Shown here one piece after another: positions 34,376-43,941 of a stretch of DNA of 54,934 bases; position 1 is the first letter of the stretch, and the number at the start of each line of letters is the position of its first letter. The position numbers and the translations under genes are program-made. Location of the stretch: positions 1 to 54,934 of the forward strand of contig JARGPR010000014.1 in the NCBI GenBank assembly GCA_029210125.1. Reading direction: 5' to 3'. A model generated the notes under the pieces. The model saw only the letters and a program-made list of their open reading frames with translations, did no database searches and was not told the DNA's origin. The DNA comes from Pseudomonadales bacterium. GTDB lineage: Bacteria > Pseudomonadota > Gammaproteobacteria > Pseudomonadales > JAHRWD01.

Positions 34376-35251
34376 TTAAAACATGAATCTCAGTCCAGCG
34401 ACAAAGCTTGTATCACTGATGTCTTGTCCTGCAGCTTGTCGAAAATCAGCCGTATTGCCATAGGCATCGGACCATTCCACGCCGATGTAGGGTGCAAACT
34501 GACGGTTGATTTCATAGCGCAGCCGCAGACCGATAGATAAACCCGAGAGGCCACTGCCCAATCTGTTATTGGGATCGTCCTCTCCATACAGCGATAGAGC
34601 TGCACGTGGTTGCAAGATTAGCTTTTGAGTTAATAGCAGCTCGTATTCGGCTTCGATGGACAGAGCCGTGCGCCCGCCGTCTCCTAGGTATGCTGTGGCA
34701 TCCAACTCAAACCAATAGGGTGCAAGGCCTTGAATACCGAAAGTCAGCCATTGGCGGTCCGTACCTTCATCGTAATGATCAAACCTCACGCCTAGTTGGG
34801 TGTCAAAATAAGTAGTGAGTGCATGGCCCCACAGTAGATCAGTTTGACTTTCTTCTACTCGGCCATCGACGATATCGCCTTCTGTTTTAACGACGAAGCG
34901 ATCGTAGGTGGTGCCGTACCAGCCCTGTAAATCGAACACCGTACTATCACTGCCCTCATTGTATTCAAGACGATTGCCCAGCACTGACCAGAAGGCGTGT
35001 TCGTCGGCCATCTTCAATTGCCTCGGGCCAGATTGAGCATAAGGGCCTTCGGTAAGGGTGTAACCATCGGAATAGGCGTGAGGGTCGCGGGCGTCATCGG
35101 GTGCGCTGCCCCCCTTCATTTCCATACCTTTATCAGTTGGTTCGTCGTGATCCATTTGCGCCCACAAGGCTGAAGCATGCAAAGTGGTGGCACCTATTAA
35201 CATGCTAATGAACTGTTTCATGGGTTTATTTTTCTTCATAAGATTCCTCAT
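34376..35251 (-). CDS. copB: Copper resistance protein B, outer membrane
   Basis: The 291 aa have a signal peptide, a short Asp/Met/His-rich region (M-D-H-D-E-P-T-D-K-G-M-E-M-K) and a beta-barrel domain ending in F-V-A-G-L-R-F-M-F, an outer-membrane C-terminus with aromatic last residue. It matches CopB/PcoB, with a shorter Met-rich head than in Pseudomonas CopB. Its start overlaps the copA stop by ATGA. Confidence 0.93.
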   Translation of the reverse strand: MRNLMKKNKPMKQFISMLIGATTLHASALWAQMDHDEPTDKGMEMKGGSAPDDARDPHAYSDGYTLTEGPYAQSGPRQLKMADEHAFWSVLGNRLEYNEGSDSTVFDLQGWYGTTYDRFVVKTEGDIVDGRVEESQTDLLWGHALTTYFDTQLGVRFDHYDEGTDRQWLTFGIQGLAPYWFELDATAYLGDGGRTALSIEAEYELLLTQKLILQPRAALSLYGEDDPNNRLGSGLSGLSIGLRLRYEINRQFAPYIGVEWSDAYGNTADFRQAAGQDISDTSFVAGLRFMF

Positions 35252-37083
35252 GAAACTACCACCTCACGGAACATGCCCGCATCCATATGAAACAGCAGGT
35301 GGCAATGCCAAGCCCAGCGACCCAGATCGTGCGGTGTGGTTAAAAAACTAATGCGCTGTGCCGGTTGTACCGGGATGGTGTGTCGGCGGACCAGCAGTTC
35401 GCCCTGGTCAGTTTCCAGGTCACTCCACATGCCATGCAAGTGCATGGGATGGGTCATCATCGTGTCGTTTTGCAGAATGATTCTAACGCGCTCATTGTGG
35501 CGCAGGGACACAGGTGTACTTTTCCCAAACTCCAACCCGTCAAATGACCAGCTGTAGCGCTCCATATTTCCGGTTAGGTGCAGCTCAAGTTCAGTTGAGG
35601 GTGGGCGGTGGTCATTCAGTACGCCATCAATAGATTTTAAATCGGCCAAAGTTAATACTCTGCGACCATTCTTACGCAACCCTATGCCAGGATCGTCGAG
35701 ATTGGTGCGTGGCATATCGACTCGCATATCCACGGAGGGGCCGTATTCGGTGCGCGCGTGGTTCACGGTTTTTGATGGTTTAGCTAACGGATTTTGCGTG
35801 CCGTGCTGCATGCCATGCATACTGTGATCCATGGCCATACCGCCGTGTTGGCTATGGTCCATAACTTTCATGCCAGCCATACTTTCCAAGCCAGACATAC
35901 CTTTCATGTCTTCCATGCCTTCCATGCCACTGTGACTCATGGCACCCATCATATCGGTCATGGTCAGCCACTCCACAGGGTCGAGGGCGGGTGCTGGTGC
36001 TGATAAACCTTGCTGTACAGCCAGCGTGCCGAGAGCATAACCGCTGCGATCCATACTCTGGGCAAATAAGGTGTAGGCCTCATCCTCGGGTTCGACCAGA
36101 ACATCATAGGTTTCCCCAGCGCCGAAGCGGAATTCGTCCACCGTAACCGGTTTTACATCCTGACCGTCAGCCTGCACCACGGTCAGTTTCAAGCCGGGAA
36201 TACGCACATCGAAAAAGCTGTTACTGGAGGCATTAATAAAGCGCAAGCGTACACGTTCGCCTTGTTTGAAAAGTCCGGTCCAGTTGCCTGCTGGCGCTAC
36301 ACCGTTCATCAGGAAGGTCAGTGTAGCCGCCGACAGATCGGTCAGGTCGGTGGGATTCATGCGCATCTGGTTCCACATTTGTCGTTTTTCTAATGCTGCC
36401 TGCATACCTATTTTTGAAACGTCACTGGTGAAATCAAAAAAGGTCGGCTGATTAAAGTTGTAGATATCGCTCTGCATTTTCAGTTTGCTGAAGACATGCA
36501 TCGGGTCTTCGTCAGTCCAGTCAGAGAGCTGCACCACGTAATCCCGGTCGGCCTTGATGCGTTCCCCATTGCGCGGCTCTATGATCAGCGCCCCATACAT
36601 GCCGGTCATTTCCTGAAAGCCGGAATGACTGTGGTACCAGTAAGTGCCGCTTTGTTGCAGCTTGAATTGATAGGTAAACGTTTCGCCGGGCGCTATGCCC
36701 TTAAAACTAATGCCAGGTACGCCGTCCATCTGATAGGGCAAAATGATACCGTGCCAGTGAATCGAGGTAGAGACAGACAGGCGATTGGTGACCCGAATTG
36801 TTACGTCATCACCTTCGCGCAGACGCAGTGTGGGTGCCGGAATGGTGCCGTTAATTGTGGTCGCCATACGAGTCACGCCGGTAAAGTTGACCGGCGTTTC
36901 AGCGACCACCAAGTCAATCTCACGACCGCTGAGTACAGGGGACGATCCAGGTTGGTTGGATTTGTGTTGCGATTGTGCATAGCCCAGGCTGGGGAGAGAA
37001 GTGAGTACGCCACCCGCGGCTAAACCTTGCACAAATTGGCGCCTTGAGAGGGTGGTTAAAGCCAACGAAGGTTTTCTATTCAT
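35248..37083 (-). CDS. copA: Copper resistance multicopper oxidase
   Basis: The start at 37083 follows AAGGAAATATCGCTCA and begins a Tat signal (L-S-R-R-Q-F-V-Q-G-L-A); the frame upstream to 37185 covers the promoter and is rejected. The 611 aa have copper-site motifs H-W-H-G, H-S-H-S, H-P-M-H-L-H-G and H-C-H-L-L-F-H-M-D-A-G-M, and a Met/His-rich segment around residues 370-430. The enzyme oxidises Cu(I) in the periplasm (PcoA/CopA family). It heads the minus-strand operon, divergent from copR. Confidence 0.95.
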   Translation of the reverse strand: MNRKPSLALTTLSRRQFVQGLAAGGVLTSLPSLGYAQSQHKSNQPGSSPVLSGREIDLVVAETPVNFTGVTRMATTINGTIPAPTLRLREGDDVTIRVTNRLSVSTSIHWHGIILPYQMDGVPGISFKGIAPGETFTYQFKLQQSGTYWYHSHSGFQEMTGMYGALIIEPRNGERIKADRDYVVQLSDWTDEDPMHVFSKLKMQSDIYNFNQPTFFDFTSDVSKIGMQAALEKRQMWNQMRMNPTDLTDLSAATLTFLMNGVAPAGNWTGLFKQGERVRLRFINASSNSFFDVRIPGLKLTVVQADGQDVKPVTVDEFRFGAGETYDVLVEPEDEAYTLFAQSMDRSGYALGTLAVQQGLSAPAPALDPVEWLTMTDMMGAMSHSGMEGMEDMKGMSGLESMAGMKVMDHSQHGGMAMDHSMHGMQHGTQNPLAKPSKTVNHARTEYGPSVDMRVDMPRTNLDDPGIGLRKNGRRVLTLADLKSIDGVLNDHRPPSTELELHLTGNMERYSWSFDGLEFGKSTPVSLRHNERVRIILQNDTMMTHPMHLHGMWSDLETDQGELLVRRHTIPVQPAQRISFLTTPHDLGRWAWHCHLLFHMDAGMFREVVVS

Positions 37084-37150
37084 TGAGCGATATTTCCTTT
37101 GTGTAATAGTTTGATAGTGACAATAAGTCACTCGGTCTTTCGTCAGGATG

Positions 37151-37193
37151 ACAGCCAGATGACAAAGGTGTAATTTATGTGTCATCTGGCTGT
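37151..37193. promoter_or_regulatory. Perfect 14-bp inverted repeat between copA and copR
   Basis: ACAGCCAGATGACA (37151-37164) and its exact reverse complement TGTCATCTGGCTGT (37180-37193) are separated by 15 bp. The inner GATGACA and TGTCATC arms resemble CusR/CopR boxes (ATGACAA and TTGTCAT). The repeat lies between divergent copA (start 37083) and copR (start 37260), so it is the likely CopR operator for both. Confidence 0.7.
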
Positions 37194-37259
37194 TGGGCTT
37201 ACCCCGCTAGACTTTCCTCAATTACTGGTTGTTGCCAAATCAACAGGAGAAAGAATTCG

Positions 37260-37943
37260 ATGCGGATACTGGTAGTAGAAGATGAAGTCAAGACGGGTGA
37301 TTTCTTGGCTCAGGGTCTTACCGAAGCGGGTTTTGTGGTTGAGTTGGTGCGTAATGGCTTGGATGGACATCATTTCGCTATGACGGAAATCTTCGACCTG
37401 ATTATTCTCGATGTGATGCTGCCCGATGTGGATGGTTGGCGTATTGTGCAATCCCTGCGTGAGGCGGAGCGACAGACGCCGGTTTTGTTTCTCTCCGCGC
37501 GGGATGGTGTGGATGATCGGGTTAAGGGGCTGGAGCTGGGAGCTGATGATTACCTGACCAAGCCTTTTGCCTTTACTGAACTGTTGGCCCGAGTGCGCAC
37601 GCTGCTGCGCAGGGGGGCAGTTCTACCCATGATGGATCAGTTTCGCATTGCTGATCTCGTTCTTGATTTGCCCCGGCGACGGGCGCAAAGGGCAGGTAAA
37701 AAAATTAACCTCAGCCACAAGGAATTCTGTTTGTTAGAGTTACTGGCACGGCATCAGGGTGAGGTGTTACCGCGCTCCCTGATTGCATCGCAGGTATGGG
37801 ATATGAACTTCGACTCTGACACTAACGTGATTGATGTGGCGATCCGCCGCCTGCGCGCCAAAGTTGACGATAATTTTGCGCCGAAGTTAATCCATACCGT
37901 GCGCGGTATGGGGTATATGTTAGATGTTGAAGAAGATGATTAG
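37260..37943 (+). CDS. copR: OmpR-family copper response regulator
   Basis: The start at 37260 follows AGGAGA. The 227 aa have a receiver domain with D-V-M-L-P-D as the phospho-acceptor region and D-D-Y-L-T-K-P-F. The winged-helix C-domain carries [14 protein letters not shown]. It matches CopR/CusR heavy-metal regulators and is followed 24 bp later by its kinase. Confidence 0.94.
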   Translation: MRILVVEDEVKTGDFLAQGLTEAGFVVELVRNGLDGHHFAMTEIFDLIILDVMLPDVDGWRIVQSLREAERQTPVLFLSARDGVDDRVKGLELGADDYLTKPFAFTELLARVRTLLRRGAVLPMMDQFRIADLVLDLPRRRAQRAGKKINLSHKEFCLLELLARHQGEVLPRSLIASQVWDMNFDSDTNVIDVAIRRLRAKVDDNFAPKLIHTVRGMGYMLDVEEDD

Positions 37944-37966
37944 GTCAGGCAGAGGTCCGCACAGGC

Positions 37967-39400
37967 ATGATTGATTCAGGCAAAAACACTGCTGTGAAAA
38001 CTGCTCGCCAGCATCGTCCCTTGTCACTCACTGCGCGGGTGACTGTCTTTGTCGCTTTAGCTATTGGTCTTAGTCTGGTGTTAATCAGCCACTTGGTATT
38101 AAGCGCGGTGCACCGTCATTTCGCCGAGCAAGATGCCGAGGAGCTTCAGGTGATGACGACGGCAATAGAGCGGGTGTTGGGCGAAAGTCTGGGACAGTCG
38201 ACTGATCTTGTTGAGGCGCTGTCCCATGCTATTTCAGGTCATCATGGAGTGTATTTTGAGGTACAGAATCAGCGCGGTGAGATTCTGTATTCTACGTTTA
38301 AAGACAGATTGTCAGAAAAGGCCGTGGTCGACGCACCGACGTCGACCATTCACGCGGCTAACCTACTGTCTTGGCAAGCGGATGATACGACCTATAACGG
38401 AGCGATCAGCCTCATCAGGGTCGATGGTCAGAATTTTCGGGTGGCAACGGCCATTGACATGGATTTCCATCTGCAGTTTTTGAGCAACTTTAGCCAGAGC
38501 CTCTGGTTAATCATGATGCTGGCGGGTACCGTGACCCTTTTTGCTGCATGGCTCGGGGTACGTCAGGGCCACACACCAATACGTGAGCTGAGTGAGAGTT
38601 TACGCACCGTCCAGGCAGATCGATTGTCCGTGCGCCTCGACCAGTCGAATGTGCCACGAGAGTTGCAGGGTCTGGTTGCATCTTTCAATCTAATGATTGG
38701 CCGCCTGGAGAACAGTTTCACACGTCTTATACACTTCTCCGCTGATATTGCGCATGAACTGCGTACACCTTTGACCAATATTATTACCCAGACTCAGGTG
38801 GGGTTGAGTAAGGCCCGCAGTGAAGGGGAATACCGGGAGTTATTGTATTCCAATCTGGAAGAGCAGGAGCGCCTAGCAAAAATGGTTAACGACATGCTCT
38901 GGTTGGCCAAGACTGACCACGATTTGCTAAAACCTGAGTCTGAGTGGCTGGATTTAGCGAGTGAAGTTCGTGCAATACTGGAATTTTTTGAGGCCTTAGC
39001 TGAGGAAAAACACATTCAGCTGCGGCTGGAAGGTAATGCACCGAAGGTGTTGGGTGATCGTTCCATGCTGCGTCGAGCGGTGTCTAATCTGCTATCAAAT
39101 GCTATCCGTTATACACAACCTGGCGAACAGGTGAAGGTACAGCTTGCAACAGCGGCGAATGATGAGGTCACACTGACTGTTCAAAACCCCGGTCCAGAAA
39201 TTCCGCCAGAACAGCTGACAAAACTATTTGACCGTTTTTACCGGGTCGATCCGGCGCGTGCTCGCCAAAGTGATGGCGCTGGGTTGGGCCTGGCGATTGT
39301 AAAATCAATTATTGACGCTCATGGGGGACGGGTACAGGTGTCTAGTGATCAAGAAATAACGCAATTTACGTTGTTCTTCCCGTTACAAAGGAACCAGTAG
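37967..39400 (+). CDS. copS: Heavy-metal sensor histidine kinase
   Basis: The 477 aa have two membrane helices around a periplasmic sensing region (about residues 45-170), a HAMP domain, the H-box F-S-A-D-I-A-H-E-L-R-T-P-L-T, and the ATPase boxes (N-L-L-S-N-A-I-R-Y-T; G-A-G-L-G-L-A-I-V). It fits CusS/CopS kinases that sense periplasmic Cu or Ag. It is the last island gene before the tRNA. Confidence 0.93.
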   Translation: MIDSGKNTAVKTARQHRPLSLTARVTVFVALAIGLSLVLISHLVLSAVHRHFAEQDAEELQVMTTAIERVLGESLGQSTDLVEALSHAISGHHGVYFEVQNQRGEILYSTFKDRLSEKAVVDAPTSTIHAANLLSWQADDTTYNGAISLIRVDGQNFRVATAIDMDFHLQFLSNFSQSLWLIMMLAGTVTLFAAWLGVRQGHTPIRELSESLRTVQADRLSVRLDQSNVPRELQGLVASFNLMIGRLENSFTRLIHFSADIAHELRTPLTNIITQTQVGLSKARSEGEYRELLYSNLEEQERLAKMVNDMLWLAKTDHDLLKPESEWLDLASEVRAILEFFEALAEEKHIQLRLEGNAPKVLGDRSMLRRAVSNLLSNAIRYTQPGEQVKVQLATAANDEVTLTVQNPGPEIPPEQLTKLFDRFYRVDPARARQSDGAGLGLAIVKSIIDAHGGRVQVSSDQEITQFTLFFPLQRNQ

Positions 39401-39634
39401 CCACTGCTGTCGCTGCAGAACCTGAAGGATTAGATCGTACAACTGGTGTGCTATTAGATGAATGGTTTCACTGAGGGCGAGTATTTACAGATGTGGAGTT
39501 TTTGGATTCGCATTATATTTAAGCATTTCTCACCGCGGCCAAGATTACTTGCCTTTGCATCCCCGGTGCATCCCAAAGTTTAATTGGGCGCTTACCACTT
39601 AAAAAAATCTGTTGCTTCTAAGATTGGTGTTAGA

Positions 39635-39721
39635 TGGTACCAGCGGGCGGACTCGAACCGCCACGTTCTCGCGAACGGGGGATTTTGAATCCCCTATGTC
39701 TACCAATTTCATCACGCTGGC
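39635..39721 (-). tRNA. tRNA-Leu(CAA)
   Basis: Read on the minus strand, acceptor arms GCCAGCG and CGCTGGT pair (with a G-U at the top). The anticodon stem GGGGA/TCCCC encloses TTCAAAA, giving anticodon CAA. There is a long variable arm (CGTTCGCGAGAACG), the T-arm GGTTCGAGTCC is present, and the 3' CCA is encoded. Total 87 nt. The accessory genes lie on its 3' side, the classic island side. Confidence 0.96.
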
Positions 39722-39768
39722 ATTTCTAAAAACTTAACTCTTTTCTCTTGGGATGTAAAATCACTTGC

Positions 39769-39809
39769 GGATTTTGAATCCCCTATGTCTACCAATTTCA
39801 TCACGCTGG
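39769..39809 (-). repeat. Duplicated 5' half of tRNA-Leu
   Basis: Forty-one bases are identical to 39680-39720, the part of the tRNA from its 5' end through the anticodon stem. The acceptor 3' half, T-arm and CCA are absent, so it cannot be a tRNA. It lies 48 bp upstream of the intact tRNA in the same orientation. Confidence 0.9.
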
Positions 39810-40203
39810 AGCTGCTTGAGTTTTACTCTTTCAGGCTTGGCCGTTAACTATACTTTAGACAGATCTTTTATGTATCGATGCATTAGTCAGGTCAGGTCAG
39901 GGTTGGAGATGGGTGGATAGGGAGATGTATTTGCAATGTCGTGAAATTCCATGAAATGCCGCGCCTTAACGCTGAAATGTGTAACAAAAAGTGTAGTATT
40001 TCTAGTTTTATGCCAATAGCTTATTGATATTATTGAAGTTAATACCTATGCATCATCGGAGTGTGTGTATTCGATGGGGGCATGGGAGGTGAGGAAAACT
40101 CTGAAATAAAATCGGATCATTTTACGTGATTTGGCTGCAGCAGATAAACTATTGCGTAGGAAATCTGGTATTCTGTTTACGAGTTTCGGATAAGTTAAGG
40201 ACA
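39810..40203. other. Gap between the tRNA fragment and pncC
   Basis: No gene is supported here. A short GGTCA tandem (about 39888-39901) and AT-rich DNA are visible. Weak reading frames have no ribosome site or family match. Confidence 0.5.
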
Positions 40204-40695
40204 ATGAGAAATTTAGATATTCAGTCATTGATAGTTAACCTTGGACAATCTCTAAAATCCAAGAATGCTCGCATGGTAGCGGCTGAATCCTGTACGGGTG
40301 GCGGGCTGGCACAAGTTTGCACCTCAGTGGCGGGTTCATCTGATTGGTTTGAGTGTGGCTTTGTCACATATTCCAATGAATCGAAGCAAAGCATGCTGGA
40401 TATTCCCTCTTTTGTGATTGATGGATCTGGTGCAGTAAGTGAGCAGGTTGCCGCGGCGATGGCTGAGGGCGCGTTGCGAAAATCCAATGCGCAGGTAGCG
40501 GTTTCTATCACTGGCGTAGCGGGTCCTGGTGGTGGAACATTAGAAAAACCGGTTGGGACAGTTTGGTTTGGTTGGGCCGTCGAAGGGCAAAAAACTCGTA
40601 CCAGGCGTTATCGCTTTCGAGGGGATCGAAATCAGATCAGAGCTCAAGCTGTGGAGCAGGCTTTGCTAGGTTTGTTGGCTGTTTTTGAAGGTTAA
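40204..40695 (+). CDS. pncC: Nicotinamide-nucleotide amidase (CinA C-domain)
   Basis: The ATG at 40204 gives 163 aa; the frame from 40126 has no better start. The protein has A-A-E-S-C-T-G-G-G-L at residue 21 and S-I-T-G-V-A-G-P-G-G-G-T, the PncC signatures. It deamidates NMN in the pyridine nucleotide cycle. It lies just before recA, the common cinA-recA pairing. Confidence 0.93.
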   Translation: MRNLDIQSLIVNLGQSLKSKNARMVAAESCTGGGLAQVCTSVAGSSDWFECGFVTYSNESKQSMLDIPSFVIDGSGAVSEQVAAAMAEGALRKSNAQVAVSITGVAGPGGGTLEKPVGTVWFGWAVEGQKTRTRRYRFRGDRNQIRAQAVEQALLGLLAVFEG

Positions 40696-40765
40696 TGATT
40701 TTCTGAGAAAGTAGAATTCATTTTTTAAATTTAGATATTTTTAGCACATTTTTTGGGTTGGATTG

Positions 40766-41797
40766 ATGGACGAAAATAAGAAAAAAGCACTACAGGCGGC
40801 GCTCTCACAAATTGATAAACAGTTTGGAAAGGGCGCGGTAATGCGGCTTGGGGACAATGAAATAAAACGTATCCCTGCTATATCAACCGGTTCAATTGGT
40901 CTGGATATAGCGTTGGGAATTGGTGGTCTTCCAAAGGGACGCGTAGTTGAAATCTATGGACCGGAATCATCGGGTAAAACTACGCTGACCCTTGAAGTGA
41001 TCGCGCAATGTCAGAAGGCGGGTGGTACAGCTGCTTTTGTAGATGCTGAGCACGCTCTTGATCCGGCGTACGCTGAGAAAATCGGTGTCGATATTGACGA
41101 TCTACTCGTGTCTCAGCCAGATACTGGAGAGCAAGCACTGGAAATTACCGATATGTTGGTGCGTTCCGGTGCGGTTGATCTGGTGGTTGTCGACTCAGTT
41201 GCGGCCCTTACACCCAAGGCGGAGATCGACGGTGAAATGGGTGACCACCATGTGGGTTTACAAGCTCGATTAATGTCCCAGGCGCTACGCAAAATAACCG
41301 GTAATATCAGTCGTTCAAATTGCACAGTTATTTTTATCAATCAGATTCGAATGAAAATTGGTGTGATGTTTGGAAGCCCTGAAACCACAACCGGTGGTAA
41401 TGCGCTTAAATTCTATTCTTCGGTTCGACTGGATATCCGTCGCATAGGTGCAGTGAAGCAGGGTGACGAAATTATAGGTAATGAAACCCGTGTTAAAGTG
41501 GTGAAAAACAAAGTTTCCCCACCTTTTAAACAAACCGAGTTTCAGATCATCTATGGCAAAGGAATTAATCAATTAGGTGAATTGATTGATCTTGGCGTAA
41601 AGCATGACATGGTCGAAAAATCTGGTGCCTGGTATAGCTATGGCAGCGATCGTATCGGGCAGGGCAAAGCTAATGCCACTAAATTTTTGGAAGAAAATCC
41701 AGAGATTGCTGATGAGCTGATGGGCCGAGTCCGCGCGCTGTTGTTGCCTGATTCGTTGCCCGCACAGCCACTGGACTCAGTGGAATCTGGAACCTGA
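40766..41797 (+). CDS. recA: RecA recombinase
   Basis: The 343-aa protein starts at ATG 40766 (TTG 40763 precedes it). It has Walker A G-P-E-S-S-G-K-T, the L1/L2 region, [14 protein letters not shown] and the [10 protein letters not shown] box. It drives strand exchange and LexA cleavage. No recX follows; a hairpin lies at 41821-41853. I see no CTGT-N8-ACAG box in its 70-bp leader. Confidence 0.98.
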   Translation: MDENKKKALQAALSQIDKQFGKGAVMRLGDNEIKRIPAISTGSIGLDIALGIGGLPKGRVVEIYGPESSGKTTLTLEVIAQCQKAGGTAAFVDAEHALDPAYAEKIGVDIDDLLVSQPDTGEQALEITDMLVRSGAVDLVVVDSVAALTPKAEIDGEMGDHHVGLQARLMSQALRKITGNISRSNCTVIFINQIRMKIGVMFGSPETTTGGNALKFYSSVRLDIRRIGAVKQGDEIIGNETRVKVVKNKVSPPFKQTEFQIIYGKGINQLGELIDLGVKHDMVEKSGAWYSYGSDRIGQGKANATKFLEENPEIADELMGRVRALLLPDSLPAQPLDSVESGT

Positions 41798-41820
41798 TTT
41801 TATTGGGTTGATGCATATAA

Positions 41821-41853
41821 AGTGCGCTGTAAAGTTGTCGATCACAGCGCACT
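41821..41853 (+). terminator. Hairpin after recA
   Basis: AGTGCGCTGT (41821-41830) pairs perfectly with ACAGCGCACT (41844-41853) around a 13-nt loop. A T-rich stretch comes only 13 bases later, so this is a probable but not ideal terminator. Confidence 0.5.
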
Positions 41854-41906
41854 GTGTAGCGGACTTTTATTGCTTCGCAGATATAACCACTCACAACAGC
41901 TAAATT

Positions 41907-42377
41907 TTAGCGATCATTCGACTGCTCAAAAATCCCCCGTAGGGTTTCAATTCGTTCACGGTTAACCCCCATATCAGAGTGCCCAAGCCGGGATGCCGAT
42001 CTCAATTCTATGCGCTTGCCTTCTCTGTCAAAAAGAAACTCAACGTCATCGATGTAGCGCATGATACGGCTGGTGAATTCCGCGTGAATATAGCGTTCAT
42101 TTTTTGTGATAATTTTGTTACCCGGCATTTGTGTAATGGCGTCTAGTAATTTTTTGTAGGCTGCGGGAAATTCGCTCTGATAACTGAGTGCATCAATGAA
42201 ATGTTGTTCATCGTAGTTATGGCTCACGACGCAGTTAGGTTTGTCGGGGCACGGGCTTAGCTTTCCGTTGGTGATGCCAAGTGTATCTGGCATATTTCCA
42301 CCGCAGCCGGTGAGCATAGTTGCCAAACCTATCGTGAGGCTCAGCAGCGTTAGTTTGATTCGCTTTGGGTAATGCAT
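41907..42377 (-). CDS. DUF1499-family lipoprotein
   Basis: The start at 42377 is used because the next residues form a signal peptide with lipobox L-T-G-C-G (residues 21-25); the upstream frame crosses the divergent MOSC start. The 156 aa contain C-P-D-K-P-N-C-V-V-S and I-M-R-Y-I-D-D-V-E-F-L, matching DUF1499. Role unknown. Confidence 0.85.
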   Translation of the reverse strand: MHYPKRIKLTLLSLTIGLATMLTGCGGNMPDTLGITNGKLSPCPDKPNCVVSHNYDEQHFIDALSYQSEFPAAYKKLLDAITQMPGNKIITKNERYIHAEFTSRIMRYIDDVEFLFDREGKRIELRSASRLGHSDMGVNRERIETLRGIFEQSNDR

Positions 42378-42419
42378 AAAATGACCTTTTTTATCATTTA
42401 AAATTAAGGGTGAAAAGCA

Positions 42420-43220
42420 GTGACTGTGCAAGTATCTGAATTGAATATATATCCGATCAAATCGGCAGGTCAAATCAGTGTTGCGAGCACACAGTTGGAT
42501 CGGTTCGGTTTAAGTAACGATCGTCGATGGATGGTGGTCGACCCTGAAGGTAAGTTTATTACTCAACGGCAAACACCTCGGATGTCATTGCTTCGGGTCA
42601 CGCTCTCAGGCGAAAATTTAGAATTGTCTGCACCGTGGATGTTGCCCCTGAGTATCCCTGCATTTCCGACACGCGGTTTGATTAAGCGAGTCACGGTGTG
42701 GAAGGACCAATGTAACGCAATAGATATAGGAAATAGGGTTGCTCAGTGGATGAGTCGGTTTTTGAGTCGTCCCTGTCGGCTTGTCTATATGCCCGAAACT
42801 ACCAATCGGCCGGTGGATCCAGATTTTGGAGATGTAAAGGATATCGTTTCCTTTGCCGATGGTTTTCCAGTTCTTTTGATTTCAGAGGCTTCATTGGCGC
42901 AGTTGAGTGCCCGATTAAATAGACCGGTAGCAATGAGCCGGTTTCGGCCGAATATTGTCGTTTCGGGATGTGAGGCCTTTGCAGAGGATAGTTGGAATTC
43001 AATTCAGATTAACGGCGTGGATTTTCGTGTCGCTAAACCCTGCGCCCGCTGCTCAATGCCAACGATTGACCAGGATAGCGGTCAGGTAGATCGTGAGGTT
43101 ATGACTCAGTTAGCAGAATTTAGGAGAGCGGCAGACGGGAAGATCTATCTGGGCCAAAATCTGATCAACCAAGGCGATGGTTTAGTTCATGTTGCGGATG
43201 AGGTTCTGATAACGGGCTAG
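42420..43220 (+). CDS. MOSC-domain protein
   Basis: The 266 aa start with the MOSC N-terminal barrel (L-N-I-Y-P-I-K-S-A-G). The MOSC domain holds the Cys in P-C-A-R-C-S-M-P-T and ends I-Y-L-G-Q-N-L. Such proteins handle molybdenum cofactor-linked reductions (YcbX-like). The start is GTG 42420. A C-terminal ferredoxin domain, found in longer relatives, is absent. Confidence 0.87.
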   Translation: MTVQVSELNIYPIKSAGQISVASTQLDRFGLSNDRRWMVVDPEGKFITQRQTPRMSLLRVTLSGENLELSAPWMLPLSIPAFPTRGLIKRVTVWKDQCNAIDIGNRVAQWMSRFLSRPCRLVYMPETTNRPVDPDFGDVKDIVSFADGFPVLLISEASLAQLSARLNRPVAMSRFRPNIVVSGCEAFAEDSWNSIQINGVDFRVAKPCARCSMPTIDQDSGQVDREVMTQLAEFRRAADGKIYLGQNLINQGDGLVHVADEVLITG

Positions 43221-43230
43221 AAAGGGCCGC

Positions 43231-43767
43231 TTAGAACAGTTCGATCTCGTCGTCAGTACCATCATTTTCGGGTTTGTTATTAAAATGGTGGCGATAAATT
43301 TCCAGTGCTTCAGTGATCGAGGCACCCATCATGATATGTTCAAACATAATACGTTCCTCTTCCATGGTGTGACTATTTTTTATCCCTTCTTGGAGTTGAT
43401 GCCAGGCATTAGGGTTATATAGTTTTGTGGGATCTTTTATTAAATAACCGAGGTCAATTAAGCTGTCGGCGACGTGTTCGAGCCGTTGATTTAGTCGGTC
43501 ATTCGATTGAAGAGAAACTACACTTTTCTGGATTTGTTGCTCGATTTGATCAAATTCTTCGCTGGTGTGATTGTCCTGTAGATAGGATGATCGTATCTTT
43601 TTTAAATTTGAGGAAATTTCGGTGACGGCGGTGCTGAGCCTCTCTGCAGATTCATTGCTTTCGCTCATTGAAGCTTTGATCTGCACGACAGCTAAGGCAA
43701 CCATGGTTAAGGTTTCCCGTATTTGGCTCCAGTCAAGATCTGGACGTTCTGAAGTAGATGCCTTCAT
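43231..43767 (-). CDS. Coiled-coil protein of unknown function
   Basis: The 178 aa are helical with heptads (A-V-V-Q-I-K-A-S-M...L-S-T-A-V-T-E-I-S). A second region, M-M-G-A-S-I-T-E-A-L-E-I-Y-R-H-H-F, follows, and the tail is acidic. I recognise no family. It is a full-length frame ending 10 bp from the convergent MOSC gene. Confidence 0.65.
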   Translation of the reverse strand: MKASTSERPDLDWSQIRETLTMVALAVVQIKASMSESNESAERLSTAVTEISSNLKKIRSSYLQDNHTSEEFDQIEQQIQKSVVSLQSNDRLNQRLEHVADSLIDLGYLIKDPTKLYNPNAWHQLQEGIKNSHTMEEERIMFEHIMMGASITEALEIYRHHFNNKPENDGTDDEIELF

Positions 43768-43863
43768 TTTGCTTGGTGGTAACCTTGTGTGATATTTGGC
43801 CGGAAAGCTTATATACAGGAAGATTAGCTTAGGTGATTGGTTTTGCCAGTGAGCAGATAAAGA

Positions 43864-43917
43864 AAAAGCGAACCCTGGATTATTTAGTAAAGACTAAATA
43901 ATCCAGGGTTCGCTTTT
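43864..43917 (-). terminator. 25-bp perfect hairpin with A/T flanks
   Basis: Arms 43864-43888 and 43893-43917 are perfect inverted repeats around AAAG. Each end is an A or T run, so the hairpin can terminate on either strand. It lies just downstream of the minus-strand universal stress gene. Confidence 0.85.
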
Positions 43918-43941
43918 GTGTTATTTTTTGCGGTTGTTATC

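Noticed and set aside
1..39400. Integrase, transposase, phage or CRISPR
   Set aside because: No recombinase, transposase, phage structural gene or regular spaced repeats were seen, so the mobility of the island is only inferred from the tRNA and remnants.
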